DNA of 60,707 nucleotides. Origin: Betaproteobacteria bacterium SCGC AG-212-J23. GTDB lineage: Bacteria; Pseudomonadota; Gammaproteobacteria; Burkholderiales; SG8-39. Shown here piece after piece: positions 43,818-51,765 of this stretch (position 1 is the stretch's first letter; every line of letters begins with the position of its first letter). The position numbers and the translations under genes were made by a program. The DNA lies in contig LSTF01000069.1 of NCBI GenBank assembly GCA_001644455.1, positions 1-60,707 on the forward strand. The letters run 5' to 3'. The notes beneath the pieces were generated by a model. It saw only the letters and a list, made by a program, of their open reading frames with translations, was not told the DNA's origin and searched no databases.

Positions 43818-44644
43818 GATTCTGGCTTCTCGCCCTGGTGTTTCTGAGCGGCGCCGCGCAGGCGCAGTTCCGCTTCGACAAGCTCGACATCAACAAGCTG
43901 ATCGACACCACCAAGAACGTGGTCAAGGCGAGCAGCGACATCGGCGAGCCCGAGGAGATCCAGATCGGCAGCGACCTCGCCGCGCGCCTGCTCGGCGCCG
44001 CGCCGCTCGCGAAAGACGAGAACCTGCAGCGCTACGTGAACCGCGTCGGCCGCTGGCTCGCGTCGCAGACCGAACGCCCGGACCTGCCGTGGCAGTTCGG
44101 CGTCATGGAAGCGCCGCAGCTCAACGCCTTCGCCGTGCCGGGCGGCACGATCTTCGTGACTCGCGGCCTGGTCGAGAAGATGAAGAGCGAAGCGGAGCTC
44201 GCCGGGGTGCTCGCGCATGAGATCTCGCACGTGCTGCGCAAGCACCACCTGAAAGCGATCCAGAAGGGCGCGCAGACGCAGCTCGCCGGCGAAGCGCTCA
44301 ACCAGGCGCTGCGCAATCAGAACGCGCAGGCGCGCGAGAAGCTGGTGTCGTTCGGCTCGGAGATGTACACCCGCGGGCTCGACAAGGGCGACGAGCTGGA
44401 AGCCGACCGCTACGGCGTGGTGATCGCCGCGCGCGCGGGCTACGACACCTACGGCCTGCCGGCGGTGCTGCAGACGCTGCAGGCGATGAACGCCACCGAT
44501 TCCGCGCTGGCGCTGATGTTCAAGACCCACCCGGCGCCGGGCGAGCGCCTTACCGCGCTCGGCGAGACGATGCAGCCCACGCTCGACGCCTACGCGCGCC
44601 AGCCGCAACTCGCCGAGCGGTTCCTGCAGCAACTCAAGAAGTAG
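43814..44644 (+). CDS. exported M48 family metalloprotease
   Basis: 276 residues, signal peptide 1-17 (GAAQA|QFR). Zinc site HEISH at 135-139 with the third ligand Glu in ELEADRYGV, and the M48 APQLNAFAVPGGTIFV substrate strand. Resembles periplasmic BepA/LoiP/YggG-type proteases but without TPR repeats, so outer-membrane protein quality control is plausible. Coupled to the SH3 gene by ATGA, so the pair may work together. The 3' end overlaps the next gene by 11 nt. Confidence 0.9.
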   Translation: MRFWLLALVFLSGAAQAQFRFDKLDINKLIDTTKNVVKASSDIGEPEEIQIGSDLAARLLGAAPLAKDENLQRYVNRVGRWLASQTERPDLPWQFGVMEAPQLNAFAVPGGTIFVTRGLVEKMKSEAELAGVLAHEISHVLRKHHLKAIQKGAQTQLAGEALNQALRNQNAQAREKLVSFGSEMYTRGLDKGDELEADRYGVVIAARAGYDTYGLPAVLQTLQAMNATDSALALMFKTHPAPGERLTALGETMQPTLDAYARQPQLAERFLQQLKK

Positions 44645-45629
44645 CCAGTCTCCAGGGCGCGCCCGGCGCGTCGCGGCACGCACCGTAGCGGAACGGCGCG
44701 CCGCCGCGCCCGGGCGTGTCGAACCTCAGGTCGACGAAGTACGCGCAGCTTCCCTCCTTGCCGTCGAACGCCGGCAGGTCGGCGAACCAGCGGTAGAAGG
44801 CGAGCGGCTGCGACCGCCAGGCCTCCTCGATAAAACGCTCGTCCACTTCGCCGTAGCGGCGCCGCACGACCCAGATCGCCTGGTCGAGCGGCAGGTACGG
44901 CGCGTCGACCCTGGCAATGAAGCCGTCGCCCGGCGTGTAGCGCCGAGGCTCCGTTCTCACCAGATTGATGTGCGCGAACCGGTGCGCCTGCTCATCGCTC
45001 ACGAACACGGTCCAGTTGAACGGCGACACCGGCCGCGGCTGCGCGGTGACGCGGGCGCCTGGAGCGGCATGCCGCGCGGCAAAGTCGAGCGCGCGCTGCT
45101 TTTGCGTGTACTGAAACCCGACGTAGCCGAGGAGGATGGCCAGCGCGACAACTGAAGGTGTTTTCTGCTTGCGAAGAAGGATCGAAAAAATCAGGCCGAG
45201 GATGATGATGCCGCTGAACCAGAGGTCGATGATGAAGGTCGTGCCGATGCCGGCGCGCCAGTCGGAGAACGGCGCGAGGATCATGGTGCCGTAGCTCGTG
45301 ATCAGGTCGCCGGCGATGTGCAGCCCGATCGACATCGCGGTGATCCCGTAGAGCGCGCGCCAGCCGCGCGGTTCCCTGAGAATTTTCGCGAGCAGCCACG
45401 ACAGGCCGAGCGCCCAGAGCGGCAGCAGGATCAGCGAGTGCGTCACGCCGCGATGGTTCTCGAGGTACGCCACCGGGCCGAACCAGCCGGCGACGAAATC
45501 GAGGTCGGGCGCGGCGCAGGCGAGGAAGCCGGCAGCGATGCGCCGTGGCAGCGAGCGCGGCGGCGCGTGCTTCGCGGCTGTCGCCCGCGCGAGCAGCGCT
45601 CCCGACAGCGCGTGCGTGAGGGTGTCCAG
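44634..45629 (-). CDS. DUF457/YdjM-type inner-membrane metal-dependent hydrolase family protein
   Basis: 331 residues. The N-terminal half has several membrane helices with conserved polar motifs DTLTHALSGALLARA, CAAPDLDF, ENHRGVTHS and GLHIAGDLITSYG; the C-terminal third is soluble. These are the DUF457 signatures. The family N-terminus MDTLTHALSG is matched exactly only if CTG 45629-45627 is the initiator. A TAG stop lies two codons upstream in frame, and the next conventional start (GTG 45473) would delete the first motifs. Enzymatic activity of the family is not established. Confidence 0.85.
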   Translation of the reverse strand: MDTLTHALSGALLARATAAKHAPPRSLPRRIAAGFLACAAPDLDFVAGWFGPVAYLENHRGVTHSLILLPLWALGLSWLLAKILREPRGWRALYGITAMSIGLHIAGDLITSYGTMILAPFSDWRAGIGTTFIIDLWFSGIIILGLIFSILLRKQKTPSVVALAILLGYVGFQYTQKQRALDFAARHAAPGARVTAQPRPVSPFNWTVFVSDEQAHRFAHINLVRTEPRRYTPGDGFIARVDAPYLPLDQAIWVVRRRYGEVDERFIEEAWRSQPLAFYRWFADLPAFDGKEGSCAYFVDLRFDTPGRGGAPFRYGACRDAPGAPWRLATS

Positions 45630-45637
45630 CCGCTAGG

Positions 45638-46000
45638 TCAGGGCTCGCGCAGCCAGGTTTCGGCGTCGTGCAGGCTGGGGAAGTTGCGCACGTTGACGCC
45701 GCGATTCGCCGCCACGACGTTGATGAAGTCGTTGGCTTTGCGCGCGCCTTCCGTCTGGTGGACGAGCGCGATGCGGTGCTTGTGGCCGAAGCCGATGGCA
45801 GGCAGCCGGGTCACGAGCTGGTGCTGGCTGGTCGGCGAAAGCGGGAATTTCTGATCGAGCTCGATCAGGATGCGCGGCCGGCCCGAGCCTTCGCTTTCGT
45901 GGTAGATGAGCGCGCAGACCTCGGAGGGCGGCCGGTCGGTGTCCCGGCCCGACACCTTGACGCGCAGAAACTCCTCGTCGGCCGTGATCGCGTACTCCAT
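45638..46000 (-). CDS. SpoIIAA/STAS-like small protein
   Basis: 120 residues with alternating strands and helices. RILIELDQKF, HRIALVHQ and a terminal SLHDAETWL fit the SpoIIAA-like/STAS fold of stand-alone proteins often annotated as hypothetical. No catalytic motif seen. Its ATG follows the stop of the aminotransferase gene directly (TAAATG), so it is likely translated after it. Function unknown. Confidence 0.65.
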   Translation of the reverse strand: MEYAITADEEFLRVKVSGRDTDRPPSEVCALIYHESEGSGRPRILIELDQKFPLSPTSQHQLVTRLPAIGFGHKHRIALVHQTEGARKANDFINVVAANRGVNVRNFPSLHDAETWLREP

Positions 46001-47497
46001 TTACGCTGCGCGCTTCTTGCGTTGCGCGTCCTTGACGTGCATTTGCGCGTAGGCGCCGTGCGCCGCGGCTTCGGCGTCGCCGACGTGGATCGCCAGCCCC
46101 ATGTCGGAAAGGACCGACCCCAGCGCCGACAGGCAAAGCATCACGTTGTCCGGGCGGCAGCTGTAGCCCATCAGGCCGATGCGCCAGATCTTGCCGGCGA
46201 GCGGCCCGAGGCCGGCGCCGATCTCGATGCTGAACTCGTTGAGCAGCCGCTTGCGCACCTCGGCCTCGTTCACGCCTTCCGGGCAGCGCACCGCATTCAT
46301 CTGCGGCAGCTGGTATTTCTCCGCGACCAGCATCTTCATCCCCATCGCCTCGAGGCCCGCCTTGAGCGCGAGGTGATGGCGCGTGGCGCGCGCCCAGGCG
46401 TTCTCCAGCCCTTCCTCGCGGATCAACAGCAGCGCTTCGTGGAGAGCAAAAAGCGAATTGGTGGGAGCCGTGTGGTGATAGGTGCGCGCGCCGGCGGTCC
46501 AGTAGTTGAAGAGCAGGTTCATGTCCATGAACCAGCTGTGGATCTTGTCCTTCCTCTTCTTCACGTGCTCGATCACGCGCTCGGAGAAGGAAACCGGCGA
46601 GAGGCCGGGCGTGCAGGACAGGCACTTCTGGCTCGCCGAGTAGATGGCGTCGATTTCCCATTCGTCGACCTTCACCGGCGTGCCGGCGAGGGAGGTGACG
46701 GCGTCGACGATCACCATCGCGCCGTGCTTGTGCGCGATCTGCGTCAGCGTCTTCGCGTCGGACTGGCAGCCGGTGGACGTTTCCGCGTGGACGAAGGCGA
46801 CGACCTTCGCGTCCTTGTTCTTCTTCAGCGCGTCCTCGACCTTCTGCGGATCGACCGGCTCGCCCCACTTGTCCTCGACCAGCACCGGCGTGCCGCCGCA
46901 GCGGATGACGTTCTCCAGCATCCGGCCGCCGAACACGCCGTTCTGGCAGACCACGACCTTGTCGCCGGGCGCGACCATGTTGACGAAGCAGAACTCCATG
47001 CCGACCGAGCCCGGCCCGGAGAGCGGGAAGGTGAGCGCGTTCTTCGTCTGGTACACGTAACGAAGCAGAGATTTGAGCTCTTCCATCATCTCGACGAACA
47101 CCGGGTCGAGGTAGCCGATCGCCGGCTGGCTCATGGTGGTGAGCACGCGCGGATGGATCTCGGTCGGGCCGGGGCCCATCAGCGTTCGCTGCGGCGGGTG
47201 GAAGGACTGGATGCGTTTTGCGGGCGCGTACTGGCTCATGGATTCCTCGGAGGCGATTCCAAATGGGGCGTTCTCGGGGCGGGACTTCACCCGCACCGGG
47301 TTCTTGGCGCTGGCTTCGTGGACGACATCCTCGGCGCGGATGCGGCCCTGGGTGACGCGCTCGACTTCGCCCGCCCAGCGGGCCGGGACGTAGCCGGTCT
47401 TCACCCAGTTATGGACGACGGCGCGGTCGAGCTGAAAGGCGCGTGCCACGTCGGCCTGGCTGCCGAAAATCTCGACGAGTTGCTCCGCGCAGTTCAT
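46001..47497 (-). CDS. HTH-fused class V aminotransferase (alanine/serine-glyoxylate type)
   Basis: 498 residues in one frame. Residues 1-60 (MNCAEQLVEIFGSQADVARAF, VVHNWVKTGYVPARWAGEVE, split here) look like a Cro/YdaS-type helix-turn-helix. A roughly 25-residue linker follows. From Met87 a complete fold-type I aminotransferase begins: TLMGPGPTEIHPRVL, HAETSTG, DAVTSLAGTP and the PLP lysine in YSASQKCLS (Lys291). Relatives are alanine/serine-glyoxylate aminotransferases. GAGGA stands 5 nt before Met87, so a separate HTH-less enzyme (412 residues) may also be made. A palindrome at 47515-47533 lies just upstream. Confidence 0.85.
   Translation of the reverse strand: MNCAEQLVEIFGSQADVARAFQLDRAVVHNWVKTGYVPARWAGEVERVTQGRIRAEDVVHEASAKNPVRVKSRPENAPFGIASEESMSQYAPAKRIQSFHPPQRTLMGPGPTEIHPRVLTTMSQPAIGYLDPVFVEMMEELKSLLRYVYQTKNALTFPLSGPGSVGMEFCFVNMVAPGDKVVVCQNGVFGGRMLENVIRCGGTPVLVEDKWGEPVDPQKVEDALKKNKDAKVVAFVHAETSTGCQSDAKTLTQIAHKHGAMVIVDAVTSLAGTPVKVDEWEIDAIYSASQKCLSCTPGLSPVSFSERVIEHVKKRKDKIHSWFMDMNLLFNYWTAGARTYHHTAPTNSLFALHEALLLIREEGLENAWARATRHHLALKAGLEAMGMKMLVAEKYQLPQMNAVRCPEGVNEAEVRKRLLNEFSIEIGAGLGPLAGKIWRIGLMGYSCRPDNVMLCLSALGSVLSDMGLAIHVGDAEAAAHGAYAQMHVKDAQRKKRAA
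47237..47248 (-). promoter_or_regulatory. internal ribosome-binding site and start for the HTH-less aminotransferase
   Basis: On the minus strand GAGGA (47244-47248) is followed after 4 nt by ATG (47239-47237). Homologous aminotransferases begin about here. By contrast, no Shine-Dalgarno is seen before the upstream ATG at 47497. Two products from one frame are therefore possible. Confidence 0.55.
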
Positions 47498-47514
47498 AAG
47501 CCGCAATTTTAGGA

Positions 47515-47533
47515 TGTCAAACTGGATTTGACA
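47515..47533. promoter_or_regulatory. palindromic operator candidate between the HTH-aminotransferase and TPP-enzyme genes
   Basis: TGTCAAA (47515-47521) and TTTGACA (47527-47533) form a perfect 7-bp inverted repeat with a 5-nt spacer. It lies 17 bp before the HTH gene's ATG. It includes TTGACA (47528-47533), a possible -35 for the divergent TPP gene, though the -10 region TTTAGC is poor. Binding by the HTH domain is inferred from position. Confidence 0.55.
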
Positions 47534-47586
47534 ATGTGTCGTTTGCCCTGTTTAGCCGAATGGGCATCGGATAGAAAGGAAAACCT

Positions 47587-49434
47587 ATGGATCCCGAACG
47601 CACCCTGGACCTCAATCCGAAACCCGCAAAGGCGGAGAAGCCTGCGGAAAAGCCGGCGCCCAAGAGCGAAGCGCCGAAGATCGAACCCACCCTCGGTCCG
47701 CGACCGAAGGCGGAAACTCGAGCGTTCAAGCCCGAAACTGCGGCCGACGCCTGGCTGGGCCTCATGGCCGCGCGAGGCATCGACTATCTCTTCGCCAATG
47801 GCGGCACCGACTTCGCGCCGGTGGTCGAGGCGTACGCCAAGGGGCAGAAACTCGGCTGGCGGCTGCCGCAGATCGTGATCGTGCCGCACGAGAACATGGG
47901 CATCGCCATGGCGCACGGCTATGCGATGGTCACCGGCAAGCCGCAGGCGATGATGGTCCATGTCGGCGTCGGCACGGCCAACGCGATCAACGGCCTGATC
48001 AACGCCTCGCGCCAGAACATCCCGATCCTGTTCACCGCCGGCCGCACGCCGATCACCGAATCAGGCGCGCTGCCCGCGGCACGCAACAACTACATCCACT
48101 GGGCCCAGGAGCACTTCGACCAAGGCGGCATGCTGCGCGAGTTCGTGAAGTGGGACTACGAGCTGCGCCACGCCGAGCAGGTCGAGACGGTGATCGATCG
48201 CGCGCTGGCGATTTCGAAGAGCGAGCCGCAGGGTCCGGTGTACGTGACGCTGCCGCGCGAGGTCCTCGCTTCCGACTTTTCGACGCCCTATTCCGAAAAG
48301 GCGACGATCGCACCGGCTACGCCGCCGGCCGCCGATCCGGAGGCGCTGGAGGAAGCCGCGAAGCTGCTGAGCGCCGCCCGCAGCCCGCTGCTCATCACCG
48401 CGAACGGTGGCCGCAACGCCGAAACTTCGCGCGCGATCGAGCAACTCGCGCAGGCGATGGCGGTACCGGTCATCCACTACCGCCCGCGCTACCTTGCCCT
48501 CTCGACCGAGCACCCGATGCACTGCGGCTGGGACCCGCACACCATGCTGAAGGCCGCGGACGTGGTGCTGGTGGTGGACTGCGACGTGCCGTGGATCCCC
48601 AAGGAAGGCCAGCCCAGGCCCGAGGCGAAGGTGATCCACATCGGCCCCGACCCGCTGTTCGCCCGCTACCCCTTGCGGGGCTTCCGCACCGATCTCGCGC
48701 TGACCGGCGCGGTCGCGCCGACACTGCAGGCGCTCTGGCGCAGCGCGCAAAAGCAGGCGGTGTCGCCGAAGCACATCGAGGAGCGCCGCAAGACGGTTTC
48801 GGATCTGTCGAAGGCCATCCGGGAAAAAGCCCGCGGTGGCGTCACGCCCATGCCCTCGAGCATCACCGGCAAGTGGCTCTCGGCGTGCATGAACAAGCTC
48901 CTCGACGCGAACACCATCCTGGTCAACGAATATCCGACCGTGCTCGAGGAAATGACGATCAAGGAGCCGGGACGCTACTTCGGCAATCCCTCCGCGGGCG
49001 GCCTCGGCTGGGGCATGGGCGCGGCGCTCGGCGCGAAGCTCGCTTCGCCCGACAAGACCGTGATCTGCGCGGTCGGCGACGGCGCCTACATGTTCGGCAA
49101 CCCGACCGCGGTGCACTTCGTCTCCGAAGCGATGCGCCTGCCGATGTTGTTCGTCATCGCCAACAACGCGCGCTGGGCGGCGGTGCACCGCTCCACGCTT
49201 GCGACGTATCCCAAAGGGGCCGCTTCCGAATCAAAGCAACCTCCTTTTGCGACGCTCGAGCCCTCTCCCCGTTTCGAGCACGTCATCCAGGCTTCGGGCG
49301 GCCACGGCGAGCGGGTCAGCGAGCCGAAGGAGCTCATGCCCGCGCTCGAGCGCGCGCTGAAGGTCGTCAAGGAAGAGAAACGCCAGGCGCTGGTGAACGT
49401 CTGCCTGGAAGTAAGCTACGTCAAGACGTCCTAG
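47587..49434 (+). CDS. thiamine pyrophosphate-dependent enzyme (acetolactate synthase/benzoylformate decarboxylase superfamily)
   Basis: 615 residues. PYR domain with the cofactor-activating Glu102 in VPHENMGIAMAHG, a central domain, and a PP domain with the metal/TPP motif GDGAYMFGN...ANN. The first 50 residues are a Pro/Lys/Glu-rich, probably disordered extension. The active-site signature does not decide between decarboxylase, carboligase or ligase activity. The FAD-binding features of true acetolactate synthase were not obvious. Divergent from the HTH-aminotransferase; a shared palindrome suggests joint control. AGAAAGGAAA precedes the ATG. Confidence 0.87.
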   Translation: MDPERTLDLNPKPAKAEKPAEKPAPKSEAPKIEPTLGPRPKAETRAFKPETAADAWLGLMAARGIDYLFANGGTDFAPVVEAYAKGQKLGWRLPQIVIVPHENMGIAMAHGYAMVTGKPQAMMVHVGVGTANAINGLINASRQNIPILFTAGRTPITESGALPAARNNYIHWAQEHFDQGGMLREFVKWDYELRHAEQVETVIDRALAISKSEPQGPVYVTLPREVLASDFSTPYSEKATIAPATPPAADPEALEEAAKLLSAARSPLLITANGGRNAETSRAIEQLAQAMAVPVIHYRPRYLALSTEHPMHCGWDPHTMLKAADVVLVVDCDVPWIPKEGQPRPEAKVIHIGPDPLFARYPLRGFRTDLALTGAVAPTLQALWRSAQKQAVSPKHIEERRKTVSDLSKAIREKARGGVTPMPSSITGKWLSACMNKLLDANTILVNEYPTVLEEMTIKEPGRYFGNPSAGGLGWGMGAALGAKLASPDKTVICAVGDGAYMFGNPTAVHFVSEAMRLPMLFVIANNARWAAVHRSTLATYPKGAASESKQPPFATLEPSPRFEHVIQASGGHGERVSEPKELMPALERALKVVKEEKRQALVNVCLEVSYVKTS

Positions 49435-49437
49435 ATT

Positions 49438-50142
49438 TCAGGGCGTCGCGGGCTGGGCGACGGCGGTGGGAAAGCTGAGGCTGCCGATGCGGCCGATGAG
49501 CGGCAGCTTGATGCCGGAGCTGCTCACGCCGAAGTTGAGGCTGAGGATGTTGAGCTCGAGGCCCTCGACGCCGCTCGCAGAAAGGCCAAACACGCCGCCG
49601 AGCGAGAACTGCACGCCGCGGCCGCTCGGCGCGCGCGAGAAGACCTGCGTGCCGGTGAAGTCCTTGCCGATCGCGGTCGCCGGCAGGTCGATGCCGAGCT
49701 CCGGCACGGCGCGGCCGATCCAGGCGGTGAAAGTGTTCGAGTTCGGCCCCGGCCAGAGGGTGTATTCCCTGGCGTAGGGATAGTCCCTGGCCGCTTCGTC
49801 GATGCGGCGGATGAGCTCGTCCACGCCCGGGCCACGCTTGTCGGCGTAAAGCTCGGCCTTGGAATCGAACCACGCATCCGGTTGCCGATGGCGGATGACG
49901 AGCGCGGAGTCGTTCCACCGCAAGCGCCAGCCGATCACTTCGTAGACGGTCCACTGCGGCGCATTGGCCGGCTTGACCGCCACCCAGGTGTGCACGCCGA
50001 AGAGGCCCTTCGCGCCCATGGTGCGCGCGCCGTAGACCTGCACCACGGCCTCGCGCACCAGCGCCGGGTCCGGCGCGAGGCCGGTGGCGTTCGCCAGGCT
50101 TGTGAAGGAAAGCAGCATGAGGATGAGAGCGCGCACAGCCAT
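49438..50142 (-). CDS. DUF3750 family exported protein
   Basis: 234 residues from ATG 50142, one nt after the ttcA stop. Signal peptide 1-18 (ALILMLLSFTSLANA). The mature part contains VYGARTMGAKGLFGVHTWVAVK, WRLRWNDSALVIRHRQPDAWFDSKAE, YPYAREYTLWPGPNSNTF and a glycine-rich FSLGGVFGLSASGVEGLE (each split at domain edges); I recognise this as DUF3750. Members are predicted periplasmic or membrane-associated with no known function. A longer frame upstream overlaps ttcA and lacks the signal at its start. Confidence 0.82.
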   Translation of the reverse strand: MAVRALILMLLSFTSLANATGLAPDPALVREAVVQVYGARTMGAKGLFGVHTWVAVKPANAPQWTVYEVIGWRLRWNDSALVIRHRQPDAWFDSKAELYADKRGPGVDELIRRIDEAARDYPYAREYTLWPGPNSNTFTAWIGRAVPELGIDLPATAIGKDFTGTQVFSRAPSGRGVQFSLGGVFGLSASGVEGLELNILSLNFGVSSSGIKLPLIGRIGSLSFPTAVAQPATP

Positions 50143-50143
50143 T

Positions 50144-50989
50144 CTAGGAAGACTCGGATGACCGGCGAGGCGTTTCCGGCATAGCGCGTTCGGACTGCAG
50201 CGCCGCGAAATCGAATAATTTTCGGTCAAGAAGGTGCGACTCGGCGACGTTGCCCAGGGCGCGCACGATCGACTCGATCCGCCCCGGGTGGCGGCGCTGC
50301 CACTCGGCGAGCATCTCGCCGATCTTTTTCCGCTCCAAGTTGTCCTGCGAGCCGCACAGCGTGCACGGGATGATGGGAAAAGACTTGATTCTGGAATAGT
50401 GAATCAAATCCTCTTCCGCGACGTAGGCCAGCGGACGGATCACGACATGCCGACCGTCGTCGGAAACGAGCTTCGGTGGCATCGCCTTCAGCTTGCCGCC
50501 GTGGAACAGGTTGAGGAAAAACGTCGCGAGGATGTCGTCGCGATGGTGGCCGAGAGCGATCTTGGTCGCCCCGAGCTCGCCCGCGACGCGATACAGCACG
50601 CCGCGGCGCAGGCGCGAGCACAGCGAGCACATCGTCTGCCCTTCCGGGATGACGCGCTTCACGATCGAGTAGGTGTCCTGCTCGACGATCTGGAACGGCA
50701 CGCCGCGGCCCTCGAGGTATCCGGGCAGCACGTGCTCCGGAAATCCCGGCTGCTTCTGATCGAGGTTGACGGCGATCAACTCGAACCGGACCGGCGATTT
50801 TTCCTGCAACGCCAGCAGCACATCCAGCATCGCGTGACTGTCCTTGCCGCCGGACAGGCAGACCATCACCTTGTCGCCTTCCTCGATCATGCGGAAGTCG
50901 GCGATCGCCTCGCCGACCTGGCGGCGGATGCGCTTCGCGACCTTCGCCGCTTCGTAGGCCTCTTTGGGTTTTACAAAAACGACGTTCAT
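50144..50989 (-). CDS. ttcA: tRNA 2-thiocytidine(32) synthetase TtcA
   Basis: Thiolates C32 of tRNA using ATP and an iron-sulfur cluster. 281 residues with the PP-loop SGGKDSH at 46-52, the cluster cysteines in [11 protein letters not shown] and [13 protein letters not shown], and [19 protein letters not shown]. The start ATG overlaps the folM stop as ATGA. Confidence 0.96.
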   Translation of the reverse strand: MNVVFVKPKEAYEAAKVAKRIRRQVGEAIADFRMIEEGDKVMVCLSGGKDSHAMLDVLLALQEKSPVRFELIAVNLDQKQPGFPEHVLPGYLEGRGVPFQIVEQDTYSIVKRVIPEGQTMCSLCSRLRRGVLYRVAGELGATKIALGHHRDDILATFFLNLFHGGKLKAMPPKLVSDDGRHVVIRPLAYVAEEDLIHYSRIKSFPIIPCTLCGSQDNLERKKIGEMLAEWQRRHPGRIESIVRALGNVAESHLLDRKLFDFAALQSERAMPETPRRSSESS

Positions 50990-51732
50990 AGGAAGATCGA
51001 GCGGCCTCCATCCACCGCCAGGATCTGGCCGGTGACATAGGGGGCGCAGGCGAGGAAGTGTACCGCCTGGGCGATGTCCTCCGGCGTGCCGGTGCGCCCG
51101 AGCGGCGTGGTGGCGACGACGCGCGCGCGCTCGGCCGGCTCGAACTGGCCGTCCTCGGGCCAGGCGATCGCGCCGGGCGCGACGCCGTTGACGCGCACCT
51201 TCGGCGCGAGCTCGATCGCGAGCGAGCGCGTCATCGCCGCGAGGCCGGCCTTGGCGATGCTGTACACCGGATAGCCCTTGAGCGGCCGCTCGGCATGGAT
51301 GTCGACGATGTTGACGATCGCGCCTTCCTGCTTGGCGAGCTCCGCCGCCGCCTCCTGGGCGATGAAGAGCGGCGCGCGCAGGTTCGAGCCGAGCAGCTCC
51401 TCCCAGTGCGAAGCCTCGATCGCGCCGAGCGCGACCGGGAAGAAGCTGGAAGCGTTGTTCACCAGGACGTCGAGCCGGCCGAAGCCCTCGAGCGCCGCCG
51501 CCAGCAGCGCGCGCGGCGCGATCGGCGCCAACAACTCCGCTTTCACCTTCTGGGCGCTCTTCGGCCGTTGCGCGTTCAGCTCGGCGAGCAGCTTGTCCGC
51601 ATCAGCGTCGGAGTCGCGGTAGTGCACGACGACGTTGGCGCCCGCGGCGTGCAGCCGGCGCGCGATGGCGGCGCCGACGCGGCGTGCGCCGCCGGTCACG
51701 AGTCCGGTTTTCCCTGTCAGATCGCCGTTCAT
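50986..51732 (-). CDS. folM: pteridine reductase / dihydromonapterin reductase FolM-like (SDR)
   Basis: 248-residue short-chain dehydrogenase. [15 protein letters not shown] replaces the usual TGxxxGxG with the Arg-containing loop typical of NADPH-dependent pteridine reductases. NNASSFFP, the catalytic YxxxK in [10 protein letters not shown], and [11 protein letters not shown] follow. It likely reduces dihydromonapterin or dihydrofolate. ATG 51732 gives the normal N-terminus [15 protein letters not shown]. Folate relevance fits the THF-using enzymes of the window, though it is far from them. Confidence 0.88.
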   Translation of the reverse strand: MNGDLTGKTGLVTGGARRVGAAIARRLHAAGANVVVHYRDSDADADKLLAELNAQRPKSAQKVKAELLAPIAPRALLAAALEGFGRLDVLVNNASSFFPVALGAIEASHWEELLGSNLRAPLFIAQEAAAELAKQEGAIVNIVDIHAERPLKGYPVYSIAKAGLAAMTRSLAIELAPKVRVNGVAPGAIAWPEDGQFEPAERARVVATTPLGRTGTPEDIAQAVHFLACAPYVTGQILAVDGGRSIFL

Positions 51733-51765
51733 TAAGTCGCTGGATTCTAGGTTAAATTCCATCGC

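Noticed and set aside
47528-47556. TTGACA with 17 bp to TTTAGC as a full sigma-70 promoter for the TPP gene
   Set aside because: The -10 matches only half of the consensus, and TTGACA is also one arm of the palindrome. Kept only as a possible -35.
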